Of a stretch of DNA of 64,000 nucleotides, positions 44,999 through 56,880 are shown one piece after another. A program made the position numbers and the translations under genes. Under the pieces are notes generated by a model. The model searched no databases, was not told the origin of the DNA, and saw only the letters and a program-made list of their open reading frames with translations. This DNA comes from Arachis hypogaea (lineage: Eukaryota > Streptophyta > Magnoliopsida > Fabales > Fabaceae): assembly GCF_003086295.3 (NCBI RefSeq), contig NC_092048.1, positions 88,888,626 through 88,952,625 on the forward strand, given 5' to 3'. Each line of letters begins with the position of its first letter. Position 1 is the stretch's first letter.

Positions 44999-47900
44999 TT
45001 AGTCTAGCTTCAGCCTTGAGCATTCTTGCTCAACGTTTCCTTCAAGATAGTGCTTGATTCTCTGTCCATTGACAATGAACCTCTTATCAGAATCAATATC
45101 TTGAAGCTCCACAGAACCATATGGTGATACACTTGTAATCACGTATGGTCCCCTCCACCGGGATTTCAATTTCCCGGGGAATAGCCTGAGTCTAGAGTTG
45201 AACAGCAGAACCTTCTATCTTGGTTCAAAGATTCTAGATGACAGCTTTCTGTCATGCCACTTTTTTATTTCTCTTTATAAAGCTTGGCATTTTCGAAAGC
45301 TATGAATCTGAATTCCTCTAGCTCATTTAACTGGAGCAATCTTTTTTCTCCTGCTAACTTGGCATCAAAGTTTAGGAATCTGGTTGCCCAGTAGGCTTTA
45401 TGTTCTAGTTCCACGGGCAGGTGACATGCCTTACCATACACAAGTTGGTATGGAGAGGTCCCTATAGGAGTCTTGAATGCTGTTCTGTAAGCCCACAGAG
45501 CATCATCCAAGCTCCGTGCCCAATCCTTTCTACGGGTACTTACTGTCCGTTCTAGGATTCTCTTTAATTCTCTGTTAGAGACTTCAGCTTGCCCATTAGT
45601 TTGTGGATGATATGGAGTAGCCACCTTATGGCGAATTCCATACCGAACCATGGCAGAGTAAAGCTGTTTATTGCAGAAGTGAGTGCCCCCATCACTGATG
45701 AGTACTCTAGGGACACCAAACCTGCTAAAGATATGTTTCTGGAGGAACTTCAGCACTGTTTTAGTATCATTGGTGGGTGTGGCAATGGCTTCAACCCATT
45801 TTGATACATAGTCAACTGCCACCAGAATATAAGTGTTTGAGTATGATGGTGGGAAAGGTCCCATGAAGTCAATTCCCCATACGTCAAACAACTCAATTTC
45901 CAAGATTCCTTGTTGAGGCATGGCGTAACCATGAGGCAGATTATCAGCTCTTTGGCAACTGTCACAGTTACGTACAAACTCTCGGGAATTTTTATAGAGT
46001 GAGGGCCAATAGAAGCCATATTGGAGGACCTTGGTGGCTGTTCGCTCACCTCCAAAATGGCCTCCATATTGAGATCCATGGCAATGCCACAGGATCCTAT
46101 GTGCTTCTTCTCTAGGCACACACCTACGGATTATTCCGTCTGCACATCTCTTAAAGAGATAGGGTTCATCCCACAAGTAGTACTTTGCATCAGTAATTAA
46201 TTTCTTCTTTTGTATCCTGTTGTGCTCCTTGGGTATGAACCTTGCAGCTTTATAGTTTGCAATATCGGCAAACCATGGTGTTTCCTGAATGGCAAATAAA
46301 TGCTCATCCGGAAAAGTCTCAGAGATCTCAAGAGAGGGGAGGGGCGTCCCTTCTACTGGCTCTATCCGGGACAGATGATCAGCCACTTGGTTCTCTGTCC
46401 CTTTTCTGTCTCTTATTTCTATATCAAACTCTTGCAGAAGCAACACCCATCTGATGAGCCTGGGTTTTGAATCCTGCTTTGTGAGTAGATATTTAAGAGC
46501 AGCATGATCAGTATACACAATCACTTTTGATCCTACTAAGTATGATCTGAACTTGTCAATGCCGTAAACCACTGCAAGTAATTCTTTTTCTGTGGTTGTG
46601 TAATTTTTCTGGGCATCATTTAGAACGCGACTAGCGTAATAAATGACGTGCAGAAGCTTGTCATGCCTCTGTCCCAACACTGCACCAATGGCGTGATCAC
46701 TAGCATCACACATTAGCTCAAATGGTAATGTCCAGTCTGGTACAGAAATAACTGGTGCTGTGACCAGCTTAGTTTTCAGCGTTTCAAACGCCTGCAGGCA
46801 CTCTGTGTCAAACACAAATGGCGTGTCAGCAGCTAGCAGATTGCTTAGAGGTTTTGCGATTTTTGAAAAATCCTTTATAAACCTCCTATAGAATCCTGCA
46901 TGCCCCAGAAAGCTTCTGATTGCCTTAACATTGGCAGGTGGTGGTAATTTTTCAATTACCTCTATGTTTGCTTGATCCACCTCTATTTCCTTGTTTGAGA
47001 TTTTATGCCCAAGAATAATCCCTTCAGTCACCATGAAGTGACATTTTTCCCAGTTTAAAACTAGGTTGGTCTCTTGGCATCTTTTCAGAACAAGTTTCAG
47101 GTGATCAAGACAGGAGCTGAATGAGTCTCCATATACTGAGAAGTCATCCATGAAGACTTCCAGACATTTTTCCACCATATCAGAGAAAATAGAGAGCATG
47201 CATCTCTAGAAGGTTGCAGGCACATTACACAGCCCAAATGGCATCCTTCTATAAGCAAACACTCCGGATGGACATGTGAATGCTGTTTTCTCTTGATCCT
47301 GAGGATCTACTGCAATCTGGTTATAGCCTGAGTAGCCGTCCAAAAAGCAGTAATAATCATGACCTGCTAGTCTTTCTAGCATCTGGTCTATGAATGGTAA
47401 AGGAAAATGATCCTTTCTGGTGGCTGTATTGAGCCTTCTGTAGTCAATACACATGCGTCACCCTGTAACTGTTCTTGTAGGAACCAGTTCATTTTTTTCA
47501 TTATGAATCACTGTCATGCCTCCCTTTTTTGGGACGACTTGGACAGGGCTCACCCAGGGGCTATCAGAAATAAGATAAATAATCCCAGCCTCTAGTAATT
47601 TGGTGACCTCTTTCTGCACCACTTCCTCTAATAAGATTTTGTGCATGCATCTAGCTGGGCTTATGCCCTTAAGGTCACCTATGGACCACCCAAGAGCTGT
47701 CTTGTGTGTCCTTAGCACTTGAATAAGTGCTTCCTCTTCCTGTGAATTTAAGGCAGAGCTTATGATCACTGGAAAAGTGTCACCTTCTCCCAGAAATGCA
47801 TATTTCAAGGATGGTGGTAATGGCTTGAGCTCGGGTTTAGGAGGTTTTTCTTCTTCCAAAAGAAATTTCAGAGGCTCTTTCATGTCCTCTGAATCCTCTA

Positions 47901-50025
47901 AATCAGGCTGAACATCTTTAAAGATGTTTTCCAACTCTGATTCGAGACTCTCAGCCATGTTGATCTCTTCTACCAAAGAGTCAATAAGATCAACTTTCAT
48001 GCAGTCTTTTGATATGTCAGGATGCTGCATGGCTTTGACAACGTTCAACTTAAACTCATCATCATTGACTCTTAGGGTTATTTCCCCCTGTTGGACGTCA
48101 ATGAGGGATCGTCCAGTTGCTAGGAAGGGTCTTCCTAGAATGATAGTAGCACTCTTGTGCTCCTCCATTTCCATCACAACAAAGTCAGTGGGAAAGGCGA
48201 ATGGCCCAACTCTGACAATCATGTCTTCAATCACGCCTGATGGGTATTTAGTGGAGCCATCAGCAAGTTGGAGACATATCCAGGTTGGTTTAACTTCTTC
48301 AGTTAAGCCAAGCTTTCTAATAGTGGATGCAGGTATTAGGTTGATGCTTGCCCCAAGATTGCATAAAACTGTCTTGGTGCATTGACCTTCTAATATGCAT
48401 GGTATCAGAAAACTCCCATTGTCTTTAAGCTTTTCAGGAAAGCTTTTCAGAATGACTGCACTGCATTCTTCAGTAAGGAGAACTCTTTCTGTTTCTCTCC
48501 AATCCTTTTTATGACTCAAGATCTCTTTCATGAACTTGGCATAAGAAGGTATTTGCTCAAGTGCTTCTGCAAATGGAATCTTTATTTCAAGAGTCCTGAG
48601 ATAATCTGCAAAGCGAGCAAAATGCTTATCTTGCTCCTCTTTCCGGAGTTTTTGAGGATAAGGTATCTTGGCTTTATATTCTTCAACCTTAGTTGCTATA
48701 GAAGCCTTTTTAGAGGGGTTGCTTTCAGCATTTGTGTGTGTCTGATCTCTCACTGGCAATTGAGTGCCAGAGTTAGAAACTGGAGTGACGTTAGATGCAA
48801 ACTCCTTGTCTGTTCCTGGCGTCTGAACGCCAGAACTGTGCCCATTTTGGGCGTTCAGCGCCAGATCTTGCCCATTTTGGGCGTTCAACGCCAGATCCTT
48901 GCCTATTTCTGGCATTGAACGCCAGTCCTGCCTTGTTTCTGGCGTTGAACGCCAGTCCTGAGCATGGTCTGGGCGTTCAGCACCAGCCTTCCACCAAATT
49001 TCTGGCGTTTTAGTTCCAGAATTACTTTTCCCTGGGCTCTTACTGTCCTCAGGTGAATTTTGGGTGGTTTGCTCATTTCTTAGCTTTTTGCTGCCTTAAG
49101 GTGGGGTATTTAATGTTTTCCCACTTCTTAATTGAACTGCTTGGCATTCTTCTGTTATTTGCCTTGACAGCTGCTGCTTTGTTTGCTTAAACTGTTCTTC
49201 CATATGTATATTAGCCATCCTTGTATCTTGTAGTCTATCCTTGAATTCGGCTAACTGCTTTGTTAGAAAGTCAAATTGCTGATTGAATTCAGCAGCTTGT
49301 TTTACAGGACTGAGTTCAGCAGTTGCTGTTTTAACCTCTTCTTTCATGGAAGGGTCACTGCTTAGGTACAGATGCTGATTCCTGGCAACTTTATCAATGA
49401 GCTCTTGAGCCTCTTCAATTGTCTTTCTCATGTGGATAGATCCACCAGCTGAGTAATCTAGAGACATCTGAGCTCCTTCAGCAAGCCCATAATAGAAGAG
49501 GTCTAACTGAACCCACTCTGAAAACATTTCAGAAGGGCATTTTCGTAGCATCTCTCTGTATCTCTCCCAGGCATCATAAAGAGATTCACTATCTCCTTGT
49601 TTAAAGCCTTGGATGTCCAGCCTTAGCTGTGTCATCCATTTTGGGGGAAAGTATTGATTCAGGAATTTTTCTGTCAGCTGTTTCCATGTCCTTATGCTGG
49701 CCTTAGGTTGGTTATTCAACCACCTCTTAGCTTGATCTTTTACAGCAAATGGAAACAGTAATAGTCTGTAGACATCCTGATCTATTTCTTTATCATGTAC
49801 TGTGTCAGCAATCTGTAGAAACTATGCCAGAAACTCTGTAGGTTCTTCCTGTGGAAGACCAGAATACTGGCAACTTTGCTGCACCATGATAATGAGCTGA
49901 GGATTCAACTCAAAGCTACTGACTCCAATGGAGGGTATGCAGATGCTACTCCCATATGATGCAGTAGAGGGGTTAGAATATGACCCCAGAGTCCTCCTGG
50001 ACTGTTCATTTCTGCTTAGGTCCAT
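44999..50025 (-). pseudogene. Element F gag-protease-RT-RNase H-integrase polyprotein
   Basis: ATG at 50025. One reading phase holds from there to about 45262. Nonsense codons lie near 49822 (gag), 49096 (gag end), 47458 (just before the [10 protein letters not shown] block), 47203 (inside RT) and 45265; a one-base loss near 45262 and another stop near 45211 follow. Gag capsid-type domain at about 49900-49400. Palindromic linker 49020-48812. Protease CNLGASINLIP at about 48360: the catalytic aspartate is replaced by asparagine. [11 protein letters not shown] at about 47145-47165. RNase H with [24 protein letters not shown] and [10 protein letters not shown]. Integrase zinc region (about 46095-45950), core aspartates and glutamate ([21 protein letters not shown]) and GPY-type tail, no chromodomain. 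This is a natural autonomous-type relative of B. Confidence 0.92.
48812..49020. repeat. GGCGTT/AACGCC palindromes inside the element F gag-protease linker
   Basis: Five to six inverted units like TGGGCGTTCAACGCCAG, lying in the translated linker, where they read as repeated LALNAQNG-type peptides. The equivalent stretch in B is 200-345. Confidence 0.85.
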
Positions 50026-50446
50026 GATGGAGAAAGGGAGATGATGTAAAATAAAGAAAATCTTTTTATTTATTTATTTATTTATTTCGAAAATAAGATA
50101 AAGATAAATAAAAATGGGTGAAGATTTTCGAAAAATTGAGGAGAGAGGAAGTGGTTAGGAAATATTTTTTTTAGGAGGGGAAAACACCAAGGAACACTAA
50201 ACTTAAAATTTTTAGAAAACCAAACTAAAATTTTCAAAAAAAACACAGAAAAATCAACAAGAAAACACCAAACTTAAAGTTTGGCACAGGATTTAATAGA
50301 AAAATTATTTTTGAAAAAAATTTTAAAAAGAAAATAAGGATTCTAAAATTTTAACACGACAATAACAAGAGACTCTAAACCAAAAAAGAGAAATTTTTCC
50401 TAATCTAAGCAACAAAATAAACCGTCAGTTGTCCAAACTCGAACAT
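50026..50446 (-). other. Element F leader
   Basis: Non-coding, between PBS and gag ATG. Contains a (TTTA)n microsatellite at about 50065-50087, an A-rich stretch and two AAGTTTGG/CCAAACTT motifs, one forming the palindrome CCAAACTTAAAGTTTGG (about 50268-50284). Confidence 0.7.
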
Positions 50447-50464
50447 TCCTCGGCAACGGCGCCA
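50447..50464 (-). promoter_or_regulatory. Element F primer-binding site (tRNA-Asp, one mismatch)
   Basis: Minus strand TGGCGCCGTTGCCGAGGA, six bases inside the right (5') LTR. Confidence 0.88.
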
Positions 50465-50470
50465 AAAACT

Positions 50471-52008
50471 TGGTGCACGAATTGTGAATCACACTTTTCA
50501 CAACTCGTACCACTAACCAGCAAGTGCACTGGGTCATCCAAGTAATACCTTACGTGAGTAAGGGTCGAATCCCACGGAGATTGTTGGTTTGAAGCAATCT
50601 ATGGTTATCTTGCAATTCTTAGTCAGGAAGTCAATTTTATTTATCAGTTGAATTGCGAATAAACAAGAGAGTATGGGTTAAAGGTTACTTGTTATGCAGT
50701 AATGGAGAATATGTTGGAGTTTTGGAGATGCTTTGTCTTCTAAATCTCTGCTTTCCTCTGTCTTCTGATTCACGCACGCACATCCTTCTTTGGCAAGCTG
50801 TGTGTAGGTGGATCACCGTTGTCAATGGCTACCATCCATCCTTTCAGTGAAAAAGGGTCCAGGTGCGCTGTCACCGCACGGCTAATCATCTGCAGGTTTT
50901 CAGTTGTACCGGAATAGGATTTACTATCCTTTTGCGTCTGTCACTACGCCCAGCACTCGCGAGTTTGAAGTTCGTCACAGTCATCCAATCCCAGAATCCT
51001 ACTCGGAATACCACATACAAGGTTTAGACTTTCCGAATTCTCATGAATGCCGCCATCAATCTAGCTTATGCCACGGAGATTGTGATTAAGGAATCTAAGA
51101 GATATTCATTCAATCTGATGTAGAACGGAGGTGATTGTCAGACACACGTTCATGGATTGAGGAAGGTGATGAGTGTCACTGATCATCACCTTCTCCAAAG
51201 TTAGGCACGAATGGATATCTTAGATAGGAACACGCATGTTTGAATGGAAAACAGAAATACTTGCATTAATTCATTGAGACACAGCAGAGCTCCTCACCCC
51301 AACAATGGAGTTTAGAGACTCATGCCATCAAAGAGTACAAAGTTCAGATCTAAAATGTTATGAGATACAAAATAAGTCTCTAAAAGTTGTTTAAATACTA
51401 AACTAGTAGCCTAGGTTTACAAAAAATGAGTAAACTATGATGGGTGGTGCAAAGATCCACTTCTGGGGCTTACTTGGTGTGTGCTGGGGCTGAGACTTAA
51501 ACAATTCACGTGCATAAGGCTGTTTTGGGCGTTCAACGCCAGGTTTGGATCCATTTCTGGCGTTGAACTCCAACTTTTAATCCTTTTCTGGCGCTGGACG
51601 TCGGAATTGGGCAGAGAACTGGCATTGAACACCAGTTTACGTCATCTATCCTTGAGCAAAGTATGGACTATTATATATTGCTGGAAAGCCCTGGATGTCT
51701 ACTTTCCAACGCAATTGGAAACGCGCTATTTTGAGTTTTGTAGCTCCAGAAAATCCACCTTGAGTGCGGGGAGGTCAGAATCCAACAACATCAGCAGTCG
51801 TTTTTCAGCCTGAATCAGATTTTTGCTCAGCTCCCTCAATTTCAGCCAGAAAAATACCTGAAATTACAAAAAAATTCACAACTCATAGTAAAGTCCAGAA
51901 ATATGAATTTTTCCTAAAAACTAATGGAAATAAACTAAAAACTAACTAGAATATACTAAAAACTATATGAAATTAACCCCAAAAAGCGTATAAAATATCT
52001 GCTCATCA
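50471..52008 (-). repeat. Element F 5' LTR
   Basis: 1538 bp direct copy of 40401-41939. U5 block at about 50562-50573. Followed by the second GAAGG target copy. Confidence 0.93.
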
Positions 52009-53524
52009 GAAGGGAAAGGAACCCATAGAAGAACACCCATATGATGAAAAGAGATTTAGAAGCTTGCATCATGCATTGCAATACGGGTGGATGGTTGATA
52101 AGGAAATCATTTATGAGCTGGGATTTCAAGTTAAAAAGATTGAGTGCCCCGAAATCACAGAGAAGATAGAAATGAGAAGATGGGAGCTCCTCACTGACCC
52201 GGTCATTAAGGTGAATGCAAACCTCATAAGAGAATTTTATGCAAATGCGGTTCGATATGATAAGTAGGATGAGTCTTACACAAGCTTTGTGAGAGGAAAG
52301 ATGGTGGGCTTTGGTCCCATGAATGTCATGAGGGCATTGAAGCTACGGTCTATACAGTTTGAAGAAGAAAGCTATCACTCAAGATTGGACAACCCCAATT
52401 ATGACCAGATTCTGCAAGATATTTGTGTACCAGGAGCTGACTAGGAAAGGGGTGCGGGAAATAAACCAAAGTTCATCAAGAGAACAGATCTCACTCCTAA
52501 AGCCAAGGGGTGGTTTGAGCTAGTGAGAAGGTCTATTCTCCCAGCTGCAAAAAACTCAGAGGTGAATGTCAAGAGAGCCACAATGGTGCACTGTATACTG
52601 AAGGGAGGAGAAATCAAGGTTCATGAACTCATAGCTGAAGGTATTAGAAAGATGGCAGAGAAAAGCGACTCAAGAGGAACGTTAGGTTACCCCATCACTA
52701 TTTACCGAATATGCAAGAAAGCTGGGGTGGTTTTTGAAGATGAGAACCCCATGTGGATAAAGGAAGGCATCCCAATAACTGTACAAAGGATGAATGCTGC
52801 AGCATCCCCATTGCCTCAGCGGAAGCAAAGGAAGAGGACAGCCCCTCAAGTAGTGGAAGGACAAGTCTTAGAGGGTCAAGCACAACAGACCTTGGACATG
52901 CACCAATTGTAGGAGGCCATTGATGGCTTGTCTAGACAATATTTGGAAAGCCAAGGAGCACAGAAAGTGCTTCAACTACAGATGATGGGGCAGCAAGAGG
53001 AAACACTCTCAAGATGGATGACTCAGCAAGGTGAGTGGCAAAGGCAAATGATGGAACAGCAACTAAGTCAAGGACAATAATGGGGAAAAACATTCAACAG
53101 GATGGAAGGAAGGCAAAACGAGCAACAAGAATCCATCCAGAGGCTAATCAACATCCAAGCACATCAAGGGGCACACATACATGAGATGCATCGAAGACAA
53201 ATAGAACAAGAAGAACTATTGGACGAGCAAAGGGAATTCGCAGAAGGAGTTTACATGAGCGAAACAGGACATCACATAAACACTCAAGCCAGGCTCGGCT
53301 ACTTAGTGGGACAGCTGCCAATATTGCATTCAGGAATAGCCAGGTATGAAGAAATGAAGGATGAATTAGCACGAGAGGAAAGACAAAGGGTGGAAGAGAG
53401 TCATGAGTCAGTGAGGAAGGCACTTGAGGATTGGAAGCAAGCAAGATTGGCACGGATGCGAGAAAATGCAAGAGGAAACAAGGAGGACAAGCAAAGAAAA
53501 GAGCATGGACATCCACAACAGTAA

Positions 53525-54587
53525 AAGGTGGTGGAGTTCCTTCTTTATTCCACCTTTCTCTATGCTTTAAATAAGGAAGATCTTGTATGAAATAGAACTT
53601 GCTTCCATGACATGTTTAAACCTTTTTTAATTATGTCTTTTAAGTTTTTGGTATTGAAGAAAGTCTCTGTGTGCTAGTCTTTATGTTACTGCATCCTTAC
53701 TTTACTTACTTGTATGCTTGTCCCTTTTAATCAAATGAAGAGAGAATGTTTATGTTTCAAAAGACCAGAGAGGAGTTCATACTATGGAGTACAGTCATGA
53801 GTTTGTGGTATGATCATAAGTTAGCTAAGTTGGTTCAACCATAAAGTGGGATGACAACTATCTGGCCTGAATACTTTGCTTTGAATATACTCATGAGACT
53901 AAGTATATGACAAAATCCTAATAAGAGAAAGAGAAAAGAATAATGAAAGTGGAAAAACAAAAGAAAAAGAGTAAGCAATAAGGCTAGGCACCAATGGTTC
54001 TGATCTTAAGATATGTGTCTGTGGTGTTCCTGTGTGAGGGATTTACTTGGATGAATAAGCTCTTAGGGGTGCTTTATCACTTGGTAACTTGGGTTAACTA
54101 ATCCGGGATTATCAGTTGAAAGTCCATTATCAAGAGTAACCCTCACTACAGAGCACTTAGTAACCCAAAGAGGTGCTGGACACCAAGGTCTCAAGAAGGA
54201 AAATAAATGAACTATATGCCTGTGGTGTGTATGTATGGGGGAGAGATTTGAGGGAGTAAGTCCTTAGGGGTGCTTCAACACCTAGCACCTTGAACCAACT
54301 GGTTCGGGAGTGTTGGCTGAAAGCTTATTTTAAAGAGTTGCCCCCTTACAGAGCACTTAGCCTAAGAACACCAATAAGCTCTGAAATGACAATAAAGGGA
54401 CCAATGAATAAAAGTCTCATGGGATGTAAGCAAGGTGAGTGTTTTAGGACATGATAAAGGTCTGAAAGCCAGTAAAGGAATGAACCTAAGTTGCTATGCA
54501 TGAAACCACCATAAAATCAGTGATATGACTTCCACAAGAATGACTCATTGCTCTTGGCATTCCATTCATCATTCTCTTGTTCCAGTA
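53525..54587 (+). other. Element C 3' non-coding region with two diverged tandem blocks
   Basis: No gene. Two blocks of about 190 bp (about 53980-54175 and 54195-54365) share order: TGTGGTGT-type block, GGATGAATAAG/GGGAGTAAG, CTTAGGGGTGCTT, an AACT-loop hairpin (54091-54104 and 54292-54305), then ACAGAGCACTTAG. The first also matches the single block in element E. Confidence 0.7.
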
Positions 54588-54624
54588 CTTGCTTAGGGAC
54601 AACCAAGCTTTAAGTTTGGTGTTG
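54588..54624 (+). promoter_or_regulatory. Element C 3' module: hairpin plus polypurine-tract position
   Basis: CTTGCTT-AGGGAC-AACCAAG (54588-54607, one mismatch in the stem), then TTTAAGTTTGGTGTTG ending at the 3' LTR. Confidence 0.75.
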
Positions 54625-56880
54625 TGATGCTAGGGCATCTTGGCCAGTTTCACTGACCTTTTCTTTACTGTTTTTAGGTTAGTTTCATGCATTTCCTTAG
54701 GAAATAAGCTAGTTTTGGGTAGATATTCACTTACACCTTGATTCAAGCATACATTGTGCATTTTACATTATTTCATGAGGATTTTGCATAAGTTTAATGA
54801 CAAATTGTATGTTGCATTTCCCATGACTTGGACTAGAACTTTGATGCACTCTATTGCTTGATTTCAGGACCAAAGGAAGGAAGGAATGGGAGGTAACTTG
54901 CAAAGTTAATGAGAAAATTGATTGCCAATAACGCTCTCGAAGCCATCATTGACCACGTTAAGAGTCACGTTAACTAAGTTAACGTGAACTCTAACGTGGA
55001 GAAGGGAAGTTGAGCCAACGTTAGTGACACTTAACATTGTCACTAACGTTGGCAAATGCTCATAAGTGGCCACGTTAGAGTCCACGTTAACCTAGTTAAC
55101 GTGGCCTCTAACATTAAAAAGGGGAAGAAACGCCAACGTTAGTGACATTCAACATTGTCACTAACGTTGGCCTAAAGAGAAATATACCACGTTAACTCCC
55201 ACGTTAACTTGGTTAACGTGGGAGCTAACGTAAGAAGCAAGAGTGGTCGACAACGTTAGTGACACCCAACATTGTCACTAACATTGGAAGCAACCACACA
55301 ACCCCCCAAGGAGCCACGTTAACCTCCACGTTAACTTAGTTAATGTTAGTGACACTCAACATTGTCACTAAAGTTGGGGATGGCTAAGCATGGCCACGTT
55401 AGAAGCCACGTTAACCTAGTTAACGTGGACTCTAACGTGAGACATAGGGGCACCTTGGAACGTTAGTGACAATGTTGAGTGTCACTAATGTTCTCGAAGG
55501 ATGGCAAGCCCACGTTAAAGAGTCACGTTAACTAAGTTAACGTGAGCTCTAACGTGGAAACAAAGGGGGCTTTTCGAAGTTATTGGGAATGTTAAGTATC
55601 AATAACGTGTGCGAAGGACTTAGAGGCAACGTTAGTGGCAATGTTTGTGCCACTAACGTTGAAGTTAACGTAGCTTTTAATTGGGGACGTTAGTAAGAAA
55701 GTTGATTGTCACTAACATTCTCGAGCTCATATTTTCACTAAACGTTAACACCCCTAACGTCCTGAGCTAAAGTCTCTGCCCACTTCACACTTTCTCTCTG
55801 CAAGTAAAGCCAAGCCCAAATGAAGACGAGAACTGCTTCAAACTCAAGATCCAAAGGCCTAAGACTTGAAGAGCCAACTAGAAGCTGAGAGAAGTAGTAT
55901 ATATAGGAGTAGCTTTGAATTGTTGAAGGAGTTCTGGAAGTTGGAAAAAGAGAACTACACTCTGTATTTTACCTTCTCTGCAATTTCTAGTTTTATGATG
56001 TATTCTCCATCTTTGTTTGCATTTTCTAGAGCTATGAACAACTAAACCCCTTTCATTGGGTTAGGGAGCTCTGTTGTAATTTGATGGATCAATACTAATT
56101 TTCATTATTCTTCTTCTATCTTTTTTCTTGATTTTACTTGAAAGCTTTCGATCTTCATCCAATTGAATAGTTATCTTGGAAAAGAAGCTATTCAAACTTG
56201 GATCTCTTCTGAACCTTGAAAGAGGAATGAAGAGATCAAGTTAGAAATGCTTTCTCATGCTGGACCAAATTGGGTTTGGATGGGTATGTGACTATAACCC
56301 TCTCAATACTTGATTTGGGAAATGCATGTGGTATAATCAGTGACCATACTTCATCTCTCCTCATGAGCAATTGACCAAGGAATTGGCTATTGATCAAGAT
56401 TTGAGAGATTAAATTGCAAGAAATTGTAATTCAATCAATTAAGATTGCCAAGGAGATCAATGAGTGCATTGATTGAGGAAGAGATGAAAATGAACTTGAT
56501 CCGGAGAATTGCAACATCTCCAAAGCCCAATGAATTCCCCATCTCTGATCTTACCCATTCTCTTTAATTTCTGCCATTTACTTTTATGAGCAAATCTCCC
56601 ATTCCCATTTTCAATTCTGCAATTTATTTTCAGTCATTTACTTCCAGTCTTTTAATTCTAGCATTTACTTTTCTGTTAATTACATTTCCGCCATTTTATT
56701 TTCTGCAACTCTCAACCCAAATTCTGGATTCGCTCAACTAGAACATTCTTCTAATTAAAGTTGCTTGATCAATCAATCCCTGTGGGATTCGACCTCACTT
56801 TATTGTGAGTTTTTACTTGACGACAAATTCGGTACACTTGCCGAAGGAAATTTGTTGCGAGACAAGTTTTCCGTGCATCA
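54625..56880 (+). repeat. Element C 3' LTR
   Basis: 2256 bp, TGATGCTAGGG...GTGCATCA. TATATATA at about 55898-55905. Hairpin array at about 54953-55762, with unit-level gains and losses relative to the 5' LTR. U5 block near 56783-56793. Followed by GTATC and the interrupted D gene. Confidence 0.92.

Larger units (their letters stand above)
40401..52008 (-). mobile_element. Element F: full-length Athila-type Ty3/gypsy retrotransposon inserted in C
   Basis: 11.6 kb, minus strand, LTRs 40401-41939 and 50471-52008, perfect target duplication GAAGG (40396-40400, 52009-52013). PBS beside the right LTR. It carries gag, protease, RT, RNase H, integrase and an env-position ORF in canonical Ty3 order. 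It is the only element in the window with both LTRs and all domains visible. Several nonsense codons make it inactive as read. LTRs differ at scattered sites (a few percent by eye). Confidence 0.95.
40370..53524 (+). pseudogene. Element C env-position gene, split by F, four nonsense codons
   Basis: The ATG at 40370 gives 31 bases of basic N-terminus before element F. The frame resumes in phase at 52014 and keeps one phase to the stop at 53522-53524. It is broken by TAG 52265, TAG 52442, TAG 52910 and TAA 53078, with no frameshift. Conserved blocks match E: MRRWELLTDP, NLIREFYANAV, KAKGWFELVRRSILPAAKNSEVNVKRATMVHCILKGGEIKVHELI. The C-terminal half is glutamine-rich and probably coiled coil (repeats of QQ and RQ around 52915-53240), ending in a basic tail. 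Confidence 0.85.
16638..56880 (+). mobile_element. Element C: non-autonomous Athila-type retrotransposon inserted in D, host of E and F
   Basis: Plus strand. 5' LTR 16638-18917, PBS at 18924, gag-protease-integrase-tail gene from 19211 (interrupted by E), env-position gene from 40370 (interrupted by F), 3' LTR 54625-56880. It spans 40 kb in the window, of which about 11 kb is C itself. The target copies are GTATG (16633-16637) and GTATC (56881-56885), four of five identical. D's reading frame is in phase across it, which supports the boundary despite the mismatch. It lacks RT, RNase H and integrase core. Confidence 0.9.
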
